DNA of 64,000 nucleotides from Cytidiella melzeri (GCA_022592445.1 JABYQR010000014.1:1-64000), one strand, 5' to 3'. Shown: positions 1 through 8,955, counted from the stretch's first letter. Notes: generated from the letters alone by a model not told the origin. Numbers and translations: made by a program.

Positions 1-588
1 ACAACTCGAGGACAAAAGTGCTGGCTCTTGAACCTGCACGTCCTGTGCTATCCGAGTCACATCAGCAATTATTTATGAACCGTGATAGTGTTGACTTAGC
101 TCACAAGGACGACAAACCGCCGAGGAAGCAATTGCATTGTGCTACCAAAACACCTCCTTCATCTCCAGTCCTACGTGAACTTGAACCAAAACCAAAGAAA
201 ATTGCGACTCGGCCAATACATCCTGCCTTTGCGCGGTTTAAGCCAATTACACGAGAGGAGTCACAGGAAGCTAGTCGCCTGGAGCAAATTGCCAAAGACG
301 AGAGACGGGCTGAGATAGCACAGTGTGAGGAGAACAAGAGAAAGAGACAGAGAGAGAGAGAGAGAGAAGGAAACAGGATCCATAAGGCAAGAGAACGAGC
401 ACGGAAACATCAGCGGGCGGCATAAGACTCTGATGAAGAAGACGATGTCAGTTGGACATCAGGAGACAATATGAAGGTGAGAGTCTGCTATTGAATGGTA
501 AAATCTGGCGTACTCACAATAGATTGTTGTATAGATTTGCAAGCTGCAGCTGCATGACGACATCTCTCAGTCAGTGTCTCGTCGAGAT
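1..588 (+). pseudogene. Left part of a transposase-like gene split by element 1
   Basis: An open frame runs from the left edge to a TAA at 423-425 and encodes a lysine/arginine/glutamate-rich, probably coiled-coil segment, including an RE repeat from GA-rich DNA near 340-368. The same frame continues past the TAA (426-476). A plausible 58-nt intron follows (477-534, GTGAGA...TATAG), and coding resumes at 535-588, where element 1 interrupts it. Removing element 1 and one GAGAT copy joins this frame without a break to 7672-7926. The 5' end lies outside the window. The downstream half resembles the N-terminal region of pogo-like DDE transposase-derived proteins common in Agaricomycetes, but I recognise the family only weakly. 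The in-frame TAA plus the insertion make it a pseudogene, unless the TAA is spliced out. Confidence 0.5.
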
Positions 589-1026
589 TGTCAAGAACAC
601 AACCAAACTCTTATGAAGAGCGAGGAAGTGACAACGGGGAAGGAACGACGAGCGAACTCGCGTGGACGATGACGACAGGGGTAATGATGATGAAAAGGGG
701 AGAGACGACGACGAGGGAGCAGCTAACGATGAGCTAAAGACCAGGAGGTAGAATCTGAGGTCTTTAGGGAGCTACAGGGTGGGTTTATATACATCTCAGA
801 CAAGGACCCCTGGTACCGGGTCTGTACTCCTAACACTGCCGTGGGAACGTATGGTGTGCTATGGTGCGATGTTCTACAATGTTCCACAATGTTCCAGCAC
901 CTTCTATGATCATGTGACCAGTCTGTCACATGCACTTGATCACATGCAGTAGCCATGTACCATCGATAAGATAAGATAAAGAAATTAAAAGGAAAAGAAA
1001 GGGAAAAAGTGTGCATGTTCGTGACA
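589..1026 (-). repeat. 3' LTR of element 1
   Basis: 438 bp, bounded by TG and CA. It differs from the other LTR (7229-7666) by one base in the GTGACAACGG/GTGACGACGG stretch. The element is transcribed on the minus strand, so this copy is the downstream LTR and would supply polyadenylation. A ~100-codon open frame inside it recurs in all four LTRs but has no ATG and is not taken as a gene. Confidence 0.95.
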
Positions 1027-1029
1027 TTA

Positions 1030-1039
1030 CCCCCCTCCT
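1030..1039 (-). other. Polypurine tract of element 1
   Basis: The minus strand reads AGGAGGGGGG, three bases inside the 3' LTR, the expected position for the plus-strand primer. In element 2 the pol stop codon lies at its edge. Confidence 0.7.
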
Positions 1040-4000
1040 AAAGGCCTTTTCTCCGGAAGGCAGGAGTTGAGTCTTTTCCGTCTTCCCACAAGGATACGCG
1101 TCGTAGAGTTTCTGAAGGTAGCTTCTCAAAATTCTCATTAATTGGTCGGAAATTCATTGCCAAGAATAGGGATGCAGCGATTGGTCGTGGAGCTCCTGGA
1201 TGTCGTCTGTGGAAATCCTTTACGGCTTCATCGGCATGAGTGACGTTGGTGGCTGGTTCCCAGGAATTTTCTGATTCTGGGTATCCTTTCCACTTAACAC
1301 GGTACTGAAACTCCTTCTTTCACCCGAAGATCCTTGAATCAAGAATCTGTTCTACCTCGTACTCCTCTTCTTCGTCTACCACAATCGGCTCAGGTTCAGG
1401 AAATTCCCGGTTAGGGACCAAACTTGCCGTCTTGGCTGGTCGCAACCTATCCACATGGAACACCGGGTGACGCTTGTCCCGAATGGTAAGTTTAACCCGG
1501 TAATTCAAATCCCCAATCTTTTCTAAGATCTCATAGGGACCATCTCGTTTTGGTGCTAGCTTTGCAACTGGCTGTTCCTTGGGATGTTTTTCACGTTCCA
1601 CGTAAACTTTGTCACCAACTTCAAACTGCGGAGCTTTTGCAACTCCATGATCGTAGAACCGTTTCATGCGTTCTGCCGTAAGTTGTAGCGCAGCTTTAGC
1701 ATCTTCTTGGGCTTCTCGTAATGCTCGAAGACGTTCGTCTGCTGCGGGAACATTGGACACTGGGTTCAAAGGCACCTGGAATTCCGGTAAATACCCATAG
1801 ATCAGTTCGAAGGGAGCCTTCCCGGTGGACGAGTGTACTCGGCTATTAAGCGCAAACTCTGCAATCGGTAACCAATCTACCCAGTCATCCTGTCTGAAGG
1901 AGCAGAACACTCGGAGATACTGTTCTATCTCTTGGTTCATACGTTCTGTTTTGCCGTCTGTCTGAGGGTGATACGCGGTGGACATGGACGACTTTACTCC
2001 GAGTGCATCGTAGATAGCACGAAGGAACTTGGACGCGAACACTGATCCACGGTCTGAGATCATCTGTCGAGGTACACCATGGAGTCGAAACACGTTTGCA
2101 ATATAATCCTGCACGTGTTCGGGGGTTTTCATGCTTTCCCGTGATGGGTAACAGTGCACCTGCGCGGTTGTTCGATCAACTGCAACCGTGATGGAATTGT
2201 ATCCTTTACATGGCGGCAGCTTGACAATAAAGTCTGTGGTGACGCTTTCCCATGGAGCATTGGGCGGCTCTAGTGGATTGAGTGGACCGCGTGGTGGAGC
2301 GGGGTATGTCTTCGTTCTTTGACAGGTGTCACATGTGTCTACATAGTCATTGACAAAGCGTGTCATGCTGGGCCACCAGTAGTTCCGAGATAGCAGTTCC
2401 AGTGTCTTGTACCTGCCTGGATGTCCGGCGGCGGGTAAGTCATGATGTCTCCGAACCAGTTCCTTTCGGATTTCGTCATCTTTAGGGACATAAACTTTTC
2501 CCCGGAACAATAACAGCCCGTTCTCCACGTTCCACTCTTCGAGTCCCCGACTAAGAAGACGAGGTCCGAGTTTCTTGACTTTGGCAAGTGCTTCTGCCAC
2601 TTCAGTCTCCGCAGAGAACATTCACGGATACGTTTTAACAGGTCTCTGTCTGGTTGTACGCTAGCTTGCCCCCGTTGAAAAGCAGCGGCTCGGAAGACCT
2701 CTGGTCCTAGGACTATTCGTGATAGATTATCTTCTTCGTCCTTGACCTCGTGTTGGCCTAGCCTGGACATAGAATCCGACTTTCCCATTGATTTTCCGGG
2801 CTTCGGAATGATTTCAAAGTTAAAATGTGAGAGGAACAACGACCAACGTGCTTGACGGCGTGTCAAGTTACGAGCTGTCTTCCAGTACTCGAGGTTCTTG
2901 TGGTCAGAGAAGATAGGGAATTTCTCTGGTAGCCCTTCCAAGTAATGACGCCAGTCTTCAAGTGCTCGTACAATTGCCATGAGTTCTCGGTCGTAGATCT
3001 CATAGTTTCGTTCAGTCTCAGTCATGCCTTCAGACCGATAGGCTACTGGATGCCACGTGCCGTCTTCGGCTTGTTGTTCCAATACCCCTCCCATTGCGTA
3101 CCCGGATGCATCCGTTTCCAAACGTGTGGGTCTATCAAAACTCCACATTGCCAACACCGGCGCTTCCACAAATTGTCGGCGGAGTTCATCAAATGCCGAC
3201 TGTTCTTCAGGGCCCCATTTCCAAGGAACCTTGCCTGTGAGACGGTCTAAGGGCTTACATATTTTTCCGAAGTCTTTGATGAATCTCCGGTAGAAGTTTG
3301 CAAATCCACGGAATCGGCGAATATCGGAGACATTCTGCGGTACAGGCCACTCAGCCACTGCCTTTACTTTGACAGGGTCCATGCGTAACTGATTGTGACC
3401 AATGATAACACCAAGATATTCTGTCTCTGAACGCTCAAATTTGCATTTCTCCGGTTTAAGAAACAGATCATGTTGTCTGAGCCGTCTCAGAACTTCATGT
3501 ACCACCTCGCGGTGTTCGGAGATCTCCTTGGAATAGATGAGGATATCATCTAGGTAGACGGTGACCTTGCCTTCAGCAATAAGATCAGCGAAGATGTCGT
3601 TCATCATGTTCTGGAATGTGGCCGGGGAATTGGTAAGACCAAAGAACATGACCGTAGGTTCAAACAGTCCTCGGTTGGTGACAAATGCAGCTTTGTGTTC
3701 ATCGCCTTCCTTGATGCGGACGTTATTGTACCCCCATCTGACGTCCAGCTTAGTGAAGAACTTAGCACCGCGCAATCTATCCATGAGTTCGGATATTAAC
3801 GGCAGTGGATACCTGTTTTTGATAGTGACTTCGTTCAACTTCCGGTAATCCTGCACTGGGCGTAACTTTCCATCCTTTTTCTTGACAAAGAAGAAGGGTG
3901 ACGCCATTGGGGATTTCAACGGTCGAATGTACCCTTTCTCTAGGTTCTCTCGGATAAACTTATCAAGCTCTTCTTGCTCAGGGTGTGACAGCGGGTAAAC

Positions 4001-4990
4001 CTTTGCATGGAATCCTTTTGCCTCCGGAACTAACTCAATTGCATGGTCGTACGACTTGTGTTCTGGCAGTCGTTGAGATTCCGTTTCAGAGAAAATGTGA
4101 GCATGTTGACGATATTGTTCAGGTACCATCTCCTCAAAGGTTTTGACTGGTTTAACCCGGTTCTCGACCTCAGCTAGTTCACTAGAGTATGTGTATCCCG
4201 CTAGAGTGAACAGGCGTTCGCCTTCCTGTACCATAGGTGTCGGACGTGTACGTACAATGCGTCGGGGAGTTCCTTTTCCACCGAGCTGAGTAGTGGCCTG
4301 TGCCTGTAACTTCGGCAATTCGGCCCCATCCAAACTTCCTGAACCTTCCGTGGTTTCCTCGATGTCTTCTTCGGCCTCCTCCGTATCCACCGGCAAGTAC
4401 GGAAGCTGTTCCACAACTTTCCGTAATCCCGGAGTTCTCTTCTTCCGTTTAGGCTCAGCTGTTCTCTTAGCTGCAGCCTCTCTCGCTTCATCAACCCGCT
4501 GCCTGGGTTTACATGCATCAGGACATCCATCCATCCTGATGATGCCTTCGTACCAATCAATGGTGGGGTTATGATACCGCAACCAATCGATTCCTATAAT
4601 TACGTCTTCGGGTCCAATATCAGTGACCGTGAAGATGGTCCTCTCCTCGTGGTCCCCTATCCTCATATTGAGAATGGCAACTTCGTCAATAGCCCCGTCT
4701 CGATTTGGGGTTCCGTCTATGTTGTACACCGGAATGGGTTGTTTCAACTTCCGGGTTCTGATACGATGCTCTCGAACAAACCGTTTATGAATGAATAGTG
4801 TCGAGGCTCCACTATCAATCATTGCTGCGACTTCTTTAGATCTCCGCACTCCTGAAACTGTGATGGGTACGTGAAAATGTTCCGATTCAGAACCAGTCTC
4901 TAATACATCAGACGCGAGTACGGAAAATCTATTGTTACATGGTATACGCGGGGCACGTGCTTGCGCAGCTCGAATCACGGCCCGAATCAA
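1038..4990 (-). pseudogene. pol: Pol (PR-RT-RNaseH-IN-chromodomain), element 1, broken
   Basis: Domains in order: aspartic protease (MIDSGASTLFIHKRF), reverse transcriptase with YLDD, RNase H (DASGYAMGGVLEQ), integrase zinc finger (HH...CDTCQ), integrase core (DRTT, SDRG, HPQTDGKTERMNQEIEQYL) and a C-terminal chromodomain. The frame is intact from 4990 to about 2609, where element 2 has TC more (CAGTCTCTCGCAG against CAGTCTCCGCAG); this 2-bp loss shifts the frame between RNase H and integrase. Integrase is open again in the other frame (1320-2621). A CGA-to-TGA change at 1322-1320 then stops it just before the chromodomain core, whose coding remnant continues to about 1038. Expression would depend on the -1 shift from gag. 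The gene is dead unless complemented. Confidence 0.92.
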
Positions 4991-5002
4991 AAACCCTCCT
5001 CA
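4987..5002 (-). promoter_or_regulatory. Programmed -1 frameshift site between gag and pol, element 1
   Basis: Reading gag codons GAG GGT TTT TGA, the heptamer G_GGT_TTT (4996-4990) fits the X_XXY_YYZ rule for -1 slippage and abuts the gag stop (4989-4987). The pol frame has its own stop at 5002-5000, so the frames overlap by only 13 nt (4999-4987) and the heptamer is the only canonical slip site there. The same sequence is kept in element 2. Confidence 0.7.
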
Positions 5003-6048
5003 AGTCTCTTCTTGAGGTCGGCGTTCTCCGCCCTTAACTTCTCCAGTTCTCCTAGCACGGCTTTGAGTGTTACTTCCGACACTCCCGACGAGCTCGACGC
5101 TTCTTCCCTCTCAGGCTTCTTTTCTTCGGCCCGAGAAGAAGATACCTCTCCAGTGGTAGCAGCCACACGAGTCCCTCGAGGTGGTGGGCGTGGGACTGCC
5201 GGTTTGGTGCACGTGCGTGCGATGTGACTGGGGTCGGTGGTAATCTCTTGACAGTTGTAACACCGCCGACCTTGTTGCATTTTGGAGGCATCGACCTCCA
5301 TGGGAACTGGACCGTTGGAAGGACGGGGAACCGGAGTAAACCTGGGCTGAGACTGGGTGGGTCTCGACGTAGTTGACGGGGGAACAGACGGAGTTTTCTT
5401 TTCCGTTGTCTCCCTGATGCGGGCGTATGCGGCTGCCATTTTCAGGGACCTATCAATCCAGCCTTGGTAATTGGCTGGAGGTGCTTCGGCCGTTGCCAGC
5501 CGCCCGTAGATGTATTCAGGGAGACCCTTTATGAACCGGATCTCCTTGTCTTTGTCGCTCAACCCGTTGATGCGACCCACGTATGACTGGAAGTCAGTGA
5601 CGTATGTGCCGACATCCCGCGCGTTCTTTTCCTTCTTTTCAGCTCCACAGAGCTTCTCCAGTTCGCGAATGGCAGTATCCTCGGGCGTTGCATCGCCAAA
5701 GTACTTTTTGAGTTCAGTTTTGAACTTAGCCCACGTATCAAGATTGGCCGGCAGATCACCGTTGTGGTCAGCCATGTGATCTGTGACTGGTATTGCCCAT
5801 TGGGCAGCTTTCTCCGACAGACGGTAGATGGCCGTCAGGACCTTGGTTTTCTCGTCCGTGATACTGGCAGTCACCCAGTAAGCCTCACACTGGGACAGAA
5901 AACGTTCCAGGTCACGACCATGTTCGCCCTTGTATCTGTCGGGCTTGGAATCATTGTTGTTGACCGTAACCTGCGGTCTGGGCATTGCTTGCGCGACTGC
6001 AGCTACAATGGCTGCAACCAGGGCGGGATCAACCGCGGGTGTTGTCAT
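4987..6048 (-). CDS. gag: Gag polyprotein, element 1
   Basis: The start chosen is the ATG at 6048-6046, the first ATG in any frame downstream of the predicted RNA start; the product is 353 aa. The open frame itself extends upstream to 6399. Gag has a proline/threonine-rich N-terminus, a central region with DRYKGEHGRDLERFLSQCE typical of Ty3/gypsy capsid, a zinc knuckle (CYNCQEITTDPSHIARTC, with a lengthened C-to-H spacing), and a C-terminal coiled coil (LGELEKLRAENADLKKRLEE). Element 2 gives exactly the same length from the homologous ATG. Gag is the particle protein that packages element RNA. It ends in a -1 shift signal leading to pol. Differences from element 2 look mainly synonymous, so this gag appears functional. 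Confidence 0.9.
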   Translation of the reverse strand: MTTPAVDPALVAAIVAAVAQAMPRPQVTVNNNDSKPDRYKGEHGRDLERFLSQCEAYWVTASITDEKTKVLTAIYRLSEKAAQWAIPVTDHMADHNGDLPANLDTWAKFKTELKKYFGDATPEDTAIRELEKLCGAEKKEKNARDVGTYVTDFQSYVGRINGLSDKDKEIRFIKGLPEYIYGRLATAEAPPANYQGWIDRSLKMAAAYARIRETTEKKTPSVPPSTTSRPTQSQPRFTPVPRPSNGPVPMEVDASKMQQGRRCYNCQEITTDPSHIARTCTKPAVPRPPPRGTRVAATTGEVSSSRAEEKKPEREEASSSSGVSEVTLKAVLGELEKLRAENADLKKRLEEGF

Positions 6049-6402
6049 TGTGGTGGGAGTGGGGGAAACGGTTTCAGGAGTAGTGATGGGGTCAGGAATA
6101 ATGGGGGTGACGTCTGGTGGAGTCGGTGGGTTTTCCGGTACAACTAAACTGGTATCGACTTTGACTTCTTCAGGAACTCCGACAATCAACGGTATCTGAC
6201 TGTTATCGCAGGCTACGTATCCACGGTATCGTTGTCCTTCTCTGAAATGACGGGATACTACAAACTTTTGATTTCGATTTGGACACGGTTGTTGTTCGCA
6301 GATTTCAATATACGCGTGGTCCTCTTCGTTATCGTGACAATCCTGAAGATCGTCGGGATCGAAGACGTGGAAACGGTTATCGCACTCAATGATTGCTGTC
6401 TA

Positions 6403-7203
6403 CTACAAAGGAAGTTTCTCAAAGTATCCTCCGTCCGCTACAAAAGCAACTCGACTCGTAACCTCCGTCAACCTCTTGCGCAATTGCGTGAAGTTGATCT
6501 GTCCCACTGATTGCAAGCCCCAGTTCAGTGCTTTGAGCTGGGCAGGCGTGCGCGTGGAGAGTACTTCCTCCGTGTGTTCTGTGAGGTACAGAAGTTTGTC
6601 GTTGAGTAACAGGACTGATCTAACCTGTGAGTCGTTGCGGTCGCGAGTGAGTTCGATCAGGATCTTGAGGCGTCTGGTAGTGGCCTCGATCTTCGGCTTG
6701 AGGATGCCGACTTGGTCCTTGATGGAAAACTTGTGGAAATCGAGCGTCACAGGTTTTTGTGCGTCTGGGTGAGGTGGCGGGGGTGCCTGGGAGACGCGGT
6801 CCTTGAGAGACGGTTTCTCAATTCGCTCCGCGAGGGTTTGCGCGCGTTCTGTGCGTGCACGTTCCTTGATGGACTCGTTGTCACGAGCAAACTTTTCGTG
6901 GTCGAAGGCAGGAAGCCTGGTGCCCAGGGGATGGTAGTGAGGGCGGCGTGAGACGTAGGATACGATGGCTTCAAGATCCTTTTCTGTGTAGAGACGAGGA
7001 CGTCCTTGCTCGCGTAGTTCTCGACGAGCCTCAAAGAAGGACTCGGGTATGCGGCGACGAATGCGTACGTCCTTGGGCACTATAACCACGAAGTGAGATG
7101 TAGGATCAAAGGTTCGGGCCAATACAACGTACTGGTAAACCGGGGGGACTAAACTTTTATAAACTTTGGGGAAAGGGAATTTATGCGGTTGCGCAACGTC
7201 CAG
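6403..7203 (-). CDS. AUG-less open frame (ORF1) upstream of gag, element 1
   Basis: An open frame runs from just inside the primer-binding site to the TAG at 6403-6405 and contains no methionine codon. If translated it would need a near-cognate start; CTG at 7203-7201 (G at +4) or TTG at 7122-7120 are candidates, and I set the start at the CTG. The product, about 240-266 residues, is charged and probably helical, with RIRRRIPESFFEARRELREQ near its N-terminus and a proline run (QAPPPP) mid-way. I recognise no domain. The frame is kept in element 2 with only about three amino-acid changes. It is in phase with gag but separated from it by two tandem stops. Whether it is translated at all is unknown. 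Confidence 0.45.
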   Translation of the reverse strand: MDVAQPHKFPFPKVYKSLVPPVYQYVVLARTFDPTSHFVVIVPKDVRIRRRIPESFFEARRELREQGRPRLYTEKDLEAIVSYVSRRPHYHPLGTRLPAFDHEKFARDNESIKERARTERAQTLAERIEKPSLKDRVSQAPPPPHPDAQKPVTLDFHKFSIKDQVGILKPKIEATTRRLKILIELTRDRNDSQVRSVLLLNDKLLYLTEHTEEVLSTRTPAQLKALNWGLQSVGQINFTQLRKRLTEVTSRVAFVADGGYFEKLPL

Positions 7204-7215
7204 GCGAGCGTACGG

Positions 7216-7226
7216 AGATTCTACCT
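7216..7226 (-). other. Self-priming primer-binding site of element 1
   Basis: Two bases inside the 5' LTR the minus strand reads AGGTAGAATCT, the perfect complement of AGATTCTACCT at 7396-7386 within the LTR. No tRNA-like primer site was recognised here. Location and 11-nt length match the self-priming mechanism described for Tf1 and related chromoviruses, in which the folded 5' end of the mRNA primes minus-strand synthesis. Confidence 0.75.
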
Positions 7227-7228
7227 AA

Positions 7229-7666
7229 TGTCAAGAACACAACCAAACTCTTATGAAGAGCGAGGAAGTGACGACGGGGAAGGAACGACGAGCGAACTCG
7301 CGTGGACGATGACGACAGGGGTAATGATGATGAAAAGGGGAGAGACGACGACGAGGGAGCAGCTAACGATGAGCTAAAGACCAGGAGGTAGAATCTGAGG
7401 TCTTTAGGGAGCTACAGGGTGGGTTTATATACATCTCAGACAAGGACCCCTGGTACCGGGTCTGTACTCCTAACACTGCCGTGGGAACGTATGGTGTGCT
7501 ATGGTGCGATGTTCTACAATGTTCCACAATGTTCCAGCACCTTCTATGATCATGTGACCAGTCTGTCACATGCACTTGATCACATGCAGTAGCCATGTAC
7601 CATCGATAAGATAAGATAAAGAAATTAAAAGGAAAAGAAAGGGAAAAAGTGTGCATGTTCGTGACA
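7229..7666 (-). repeat. 5' LTR of element 1
   Basis: 438 bp, TG...CA, followed on its outer side by the target duplication GAGAT (7667-7671). It contains the promoter: a minus-strand TATATAAA at 7424-7431, with the predicted RNA start about 35 nt downstream. The start is placed there because the sequence AGATTCTACCT is exactly complementary to the primer-binding site. Confidence 0.95.
7386..7431 (-). promoter_or_regulatory. TATA box and predicted transcript start of element 1
   Basis: On the minus strand TATATAAA (7431-7424) is followed about 35 nt later by AGATTCTACCT (7396-7386). Starting the RNA at this A would put the 11-nt self-primer at the exact 5' end of the transcript, as known for Tf1-type retrotransposons. 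Inferred from sequence only. Confidence 0.6.
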
Positions 7667-7926
7667 GAGATCTTGCTGAAGAGTCGAGGTTGTTTTGTCA
7701 ATTGAAAGAGGTGCTTGATGCTGAAAAAACGGAGAGCAGAGGACGCAAGAAGAAGCCTGAGAATGAGCCTGAGAGTCATACAAAGGCTAGCCGCGTGCAC
7801 TGGCTGAATCCGCTTCTATTCAGTCAGATCGAAGCTACTGTGAAGTCTGTTGATTATCCTTGGAAGCCGAAAGAGATTGTCCAGAAGCTTCAGAGCATAA
7901 GTCCTATGTATGAGCATCTGGTGTAA
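7667..7926 (+). pseudogene. Right part of the split transposase-like gene
   Basis: This starts with the second GAGAT target-site copy (7667-7671) and continues the frame of 535-588. It encodes a lysine-rich linker and then a motif containing VHWLNPLLFSQI and YPWKPKEIVQKLQ, which resembles the DNA-binding part of fungal pogo-like transposase-derived proteins. The frame ends at TAA 7924-7926, but that stop lies inside the left inverted repeat of the next element (7917-7960). The true C-terminal part was therefore probably displaced by that second insertion or lost. No catalytic DDE core is visible nearby. Family assignment is tentative; continuity with 535-588 is well supported. Confidence 0.5.
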
Positions 7927-7960
7927 TCGGTCAGTGGCGGGTACCGCTCAGTCGCACGTG
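7917..7960 (+). repeat. Left terminal inverted repeat
   Basis: 44 bp, pairs with 8912-8955 in reverse complement with three mismatches. It supplies the apparent stop codon of the gene fragment on its left. Confidence 0.75.
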
Positions 7961-8911
7961 CTCGAAATCAAAGACTTTTTGGAGTCCAGCGGGCGCCTGG
8001 CCAAATTTCAAGCTTTTTTTTCGCCCACCACCTCGTGTTCCATCTTGTGCCATTGCCGCCGTCGCGCCCTCTCGTCTACCTCTTGTCCCTTGCCTCTCGC
8101 GTCGTTTTCCCATCTTTTGAAGACCTTGCCATCATCAACAATGAACACCGCAAGGTCCCTTCAACAGACGCAACATTAGTCAAGAACGAGTCCATCAACG
8201 CGGCACGCACAACCCTCGCGTAACGGTGCCTCGCACGGCTCAACTACGCCACAACGACTCAATGACGGATACAGGACAACAACTATATATTGTTTGGTTC
8301 TGGTACCACCTCAGCCGGCACATGGAGATGGGCACTCAATGGTTGGTGAGTCCCAATTATATACATATTATTTCGTCTAATAAACTCTGAATATGCTCGC
8401 AATGCACTCAAGCACTGCGAGCGACTTGCTGGGATACTCAAGAACCGCCACAAACCATCTCGCGGACACAAACACGGTGTCACGGCACGAGGCGCCCTCG
8501 ATGCCAACAAACAGGTCCTTGACAACGTCGAATCAAGACATTACCGTGACTTGCGTCGCGCCTCGAATTGCCTCCCGAGAAGTTGCCGGAAGAATATCTT
8601 CTCGCGTACTGGCTATTTGCTTTCCGTGCATTTTCGAATGAGGGGACGAGTGGGGCAAGCCTGAATCGAGGTCGAGGGCTGAGCACTGGTTATCATTATC
8701 CGGCTGTCTAGTGCGGCTGAGAGGGAATTATTCACGACTTAGGGTTTAATCTTATTCAAATTTATTTGTCTGATATTAGCAGAGAGTGAGAATATGAATA
8801 ACATATGTGAAACTGGAGGGAACGAGATATAGAGATTACGAGGCCCATCGCGCATACAGCAATATAATGGGCGCTAAACCCCGACGCACTGTCGACGCGA
8901 CTGATGGGAGT

Positions 8912-8955
8912 CACGTGCGACTGAGCGGTACCCTCCACTGACCGAGTTCACCAGA
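8912..8955 (-). repeat. Right terminal inverted repeat
   Basis: Reverse complement of 7917-7960 at 41 of 44 positions. It is directly followed by an unrelated short hairpin (8956-9019). Confidence 0.75.

Larger units (their letters stand above)
589..7666 (-). mobile_element. Ty3/gypsy chromovirus, element 1, full length
   Basis: It has two 438-bp LTRs (589-1026 and 7229-7666) of form TG...CA, flanked by the 5-bp target duplication GAGAT at 584-588 and 7667-7671. On the minus strand the order is LTR, primer-binding site, an AUG-less open frame, gag, pol (protease, reverse transcriptase, RNase H, integrase, chromodomain), polypurine tract, LTR. I see one substitution between the LTRs, so insertion was recent. 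Pol is broken by a 2-bp deletion near 2609 and a nonsense codon at 1320-1322, so this copy cannot make complete Pol. It is very similar to element 2 at 28063-35303, except in gag and the LTR leader. Confidence 0.97.
7917..8955. mobile_element. ~1.04-kb non-autonomous element with 44-bp terminal inverted repeats
   Basis: The left end 7917-7960 and the inverted right end 8955-8912 match at 41 of 44 positions (core TCGGTCAGTGG...CACGTG). I found no clear target-site duplication, so exact ends are uncertain by a few bases. No transposase is encoded. The interior has an AT-rich right half and a stretch (about 8230-8660) that reads like two exons separated by a GTGAGT...CAAG intron, which could be captured host sequence. 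It may be a MITE-like derivative of a cut-and-paste transposon inserted in the split gene on its left. No superfamily could be assigned. Confidence 0.6.

Noticed and set aside
723..1016. Open frame of ~100 codons repeated in all four chromovirus LTRs
   Set aside because: It lies entirely in LTR sequence, lacks a good start and recurs only because the LTRs are alike; the strand coincides with the promoter-containing LTR sequence.
2945..3848. Plus-strand open frames opposite pol (also in element 2)
   Set aside because: They are the antisense of protein-coding pol and show no independent features.
6403..7122. ORF1 starting at a conventional methionine
   Set aside because: The first residue there is encoded by TTG; there is no ATG in the frame or in the whole leader.
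589..7666. Repeat-induced point mutation (RIP) as the cause of the stop codons
   Set aside because: RIP would have produced dense C-to-T changes in both chromoviruses, which are instead nearly identical with balanced composition; single CpG deaminations suffice.
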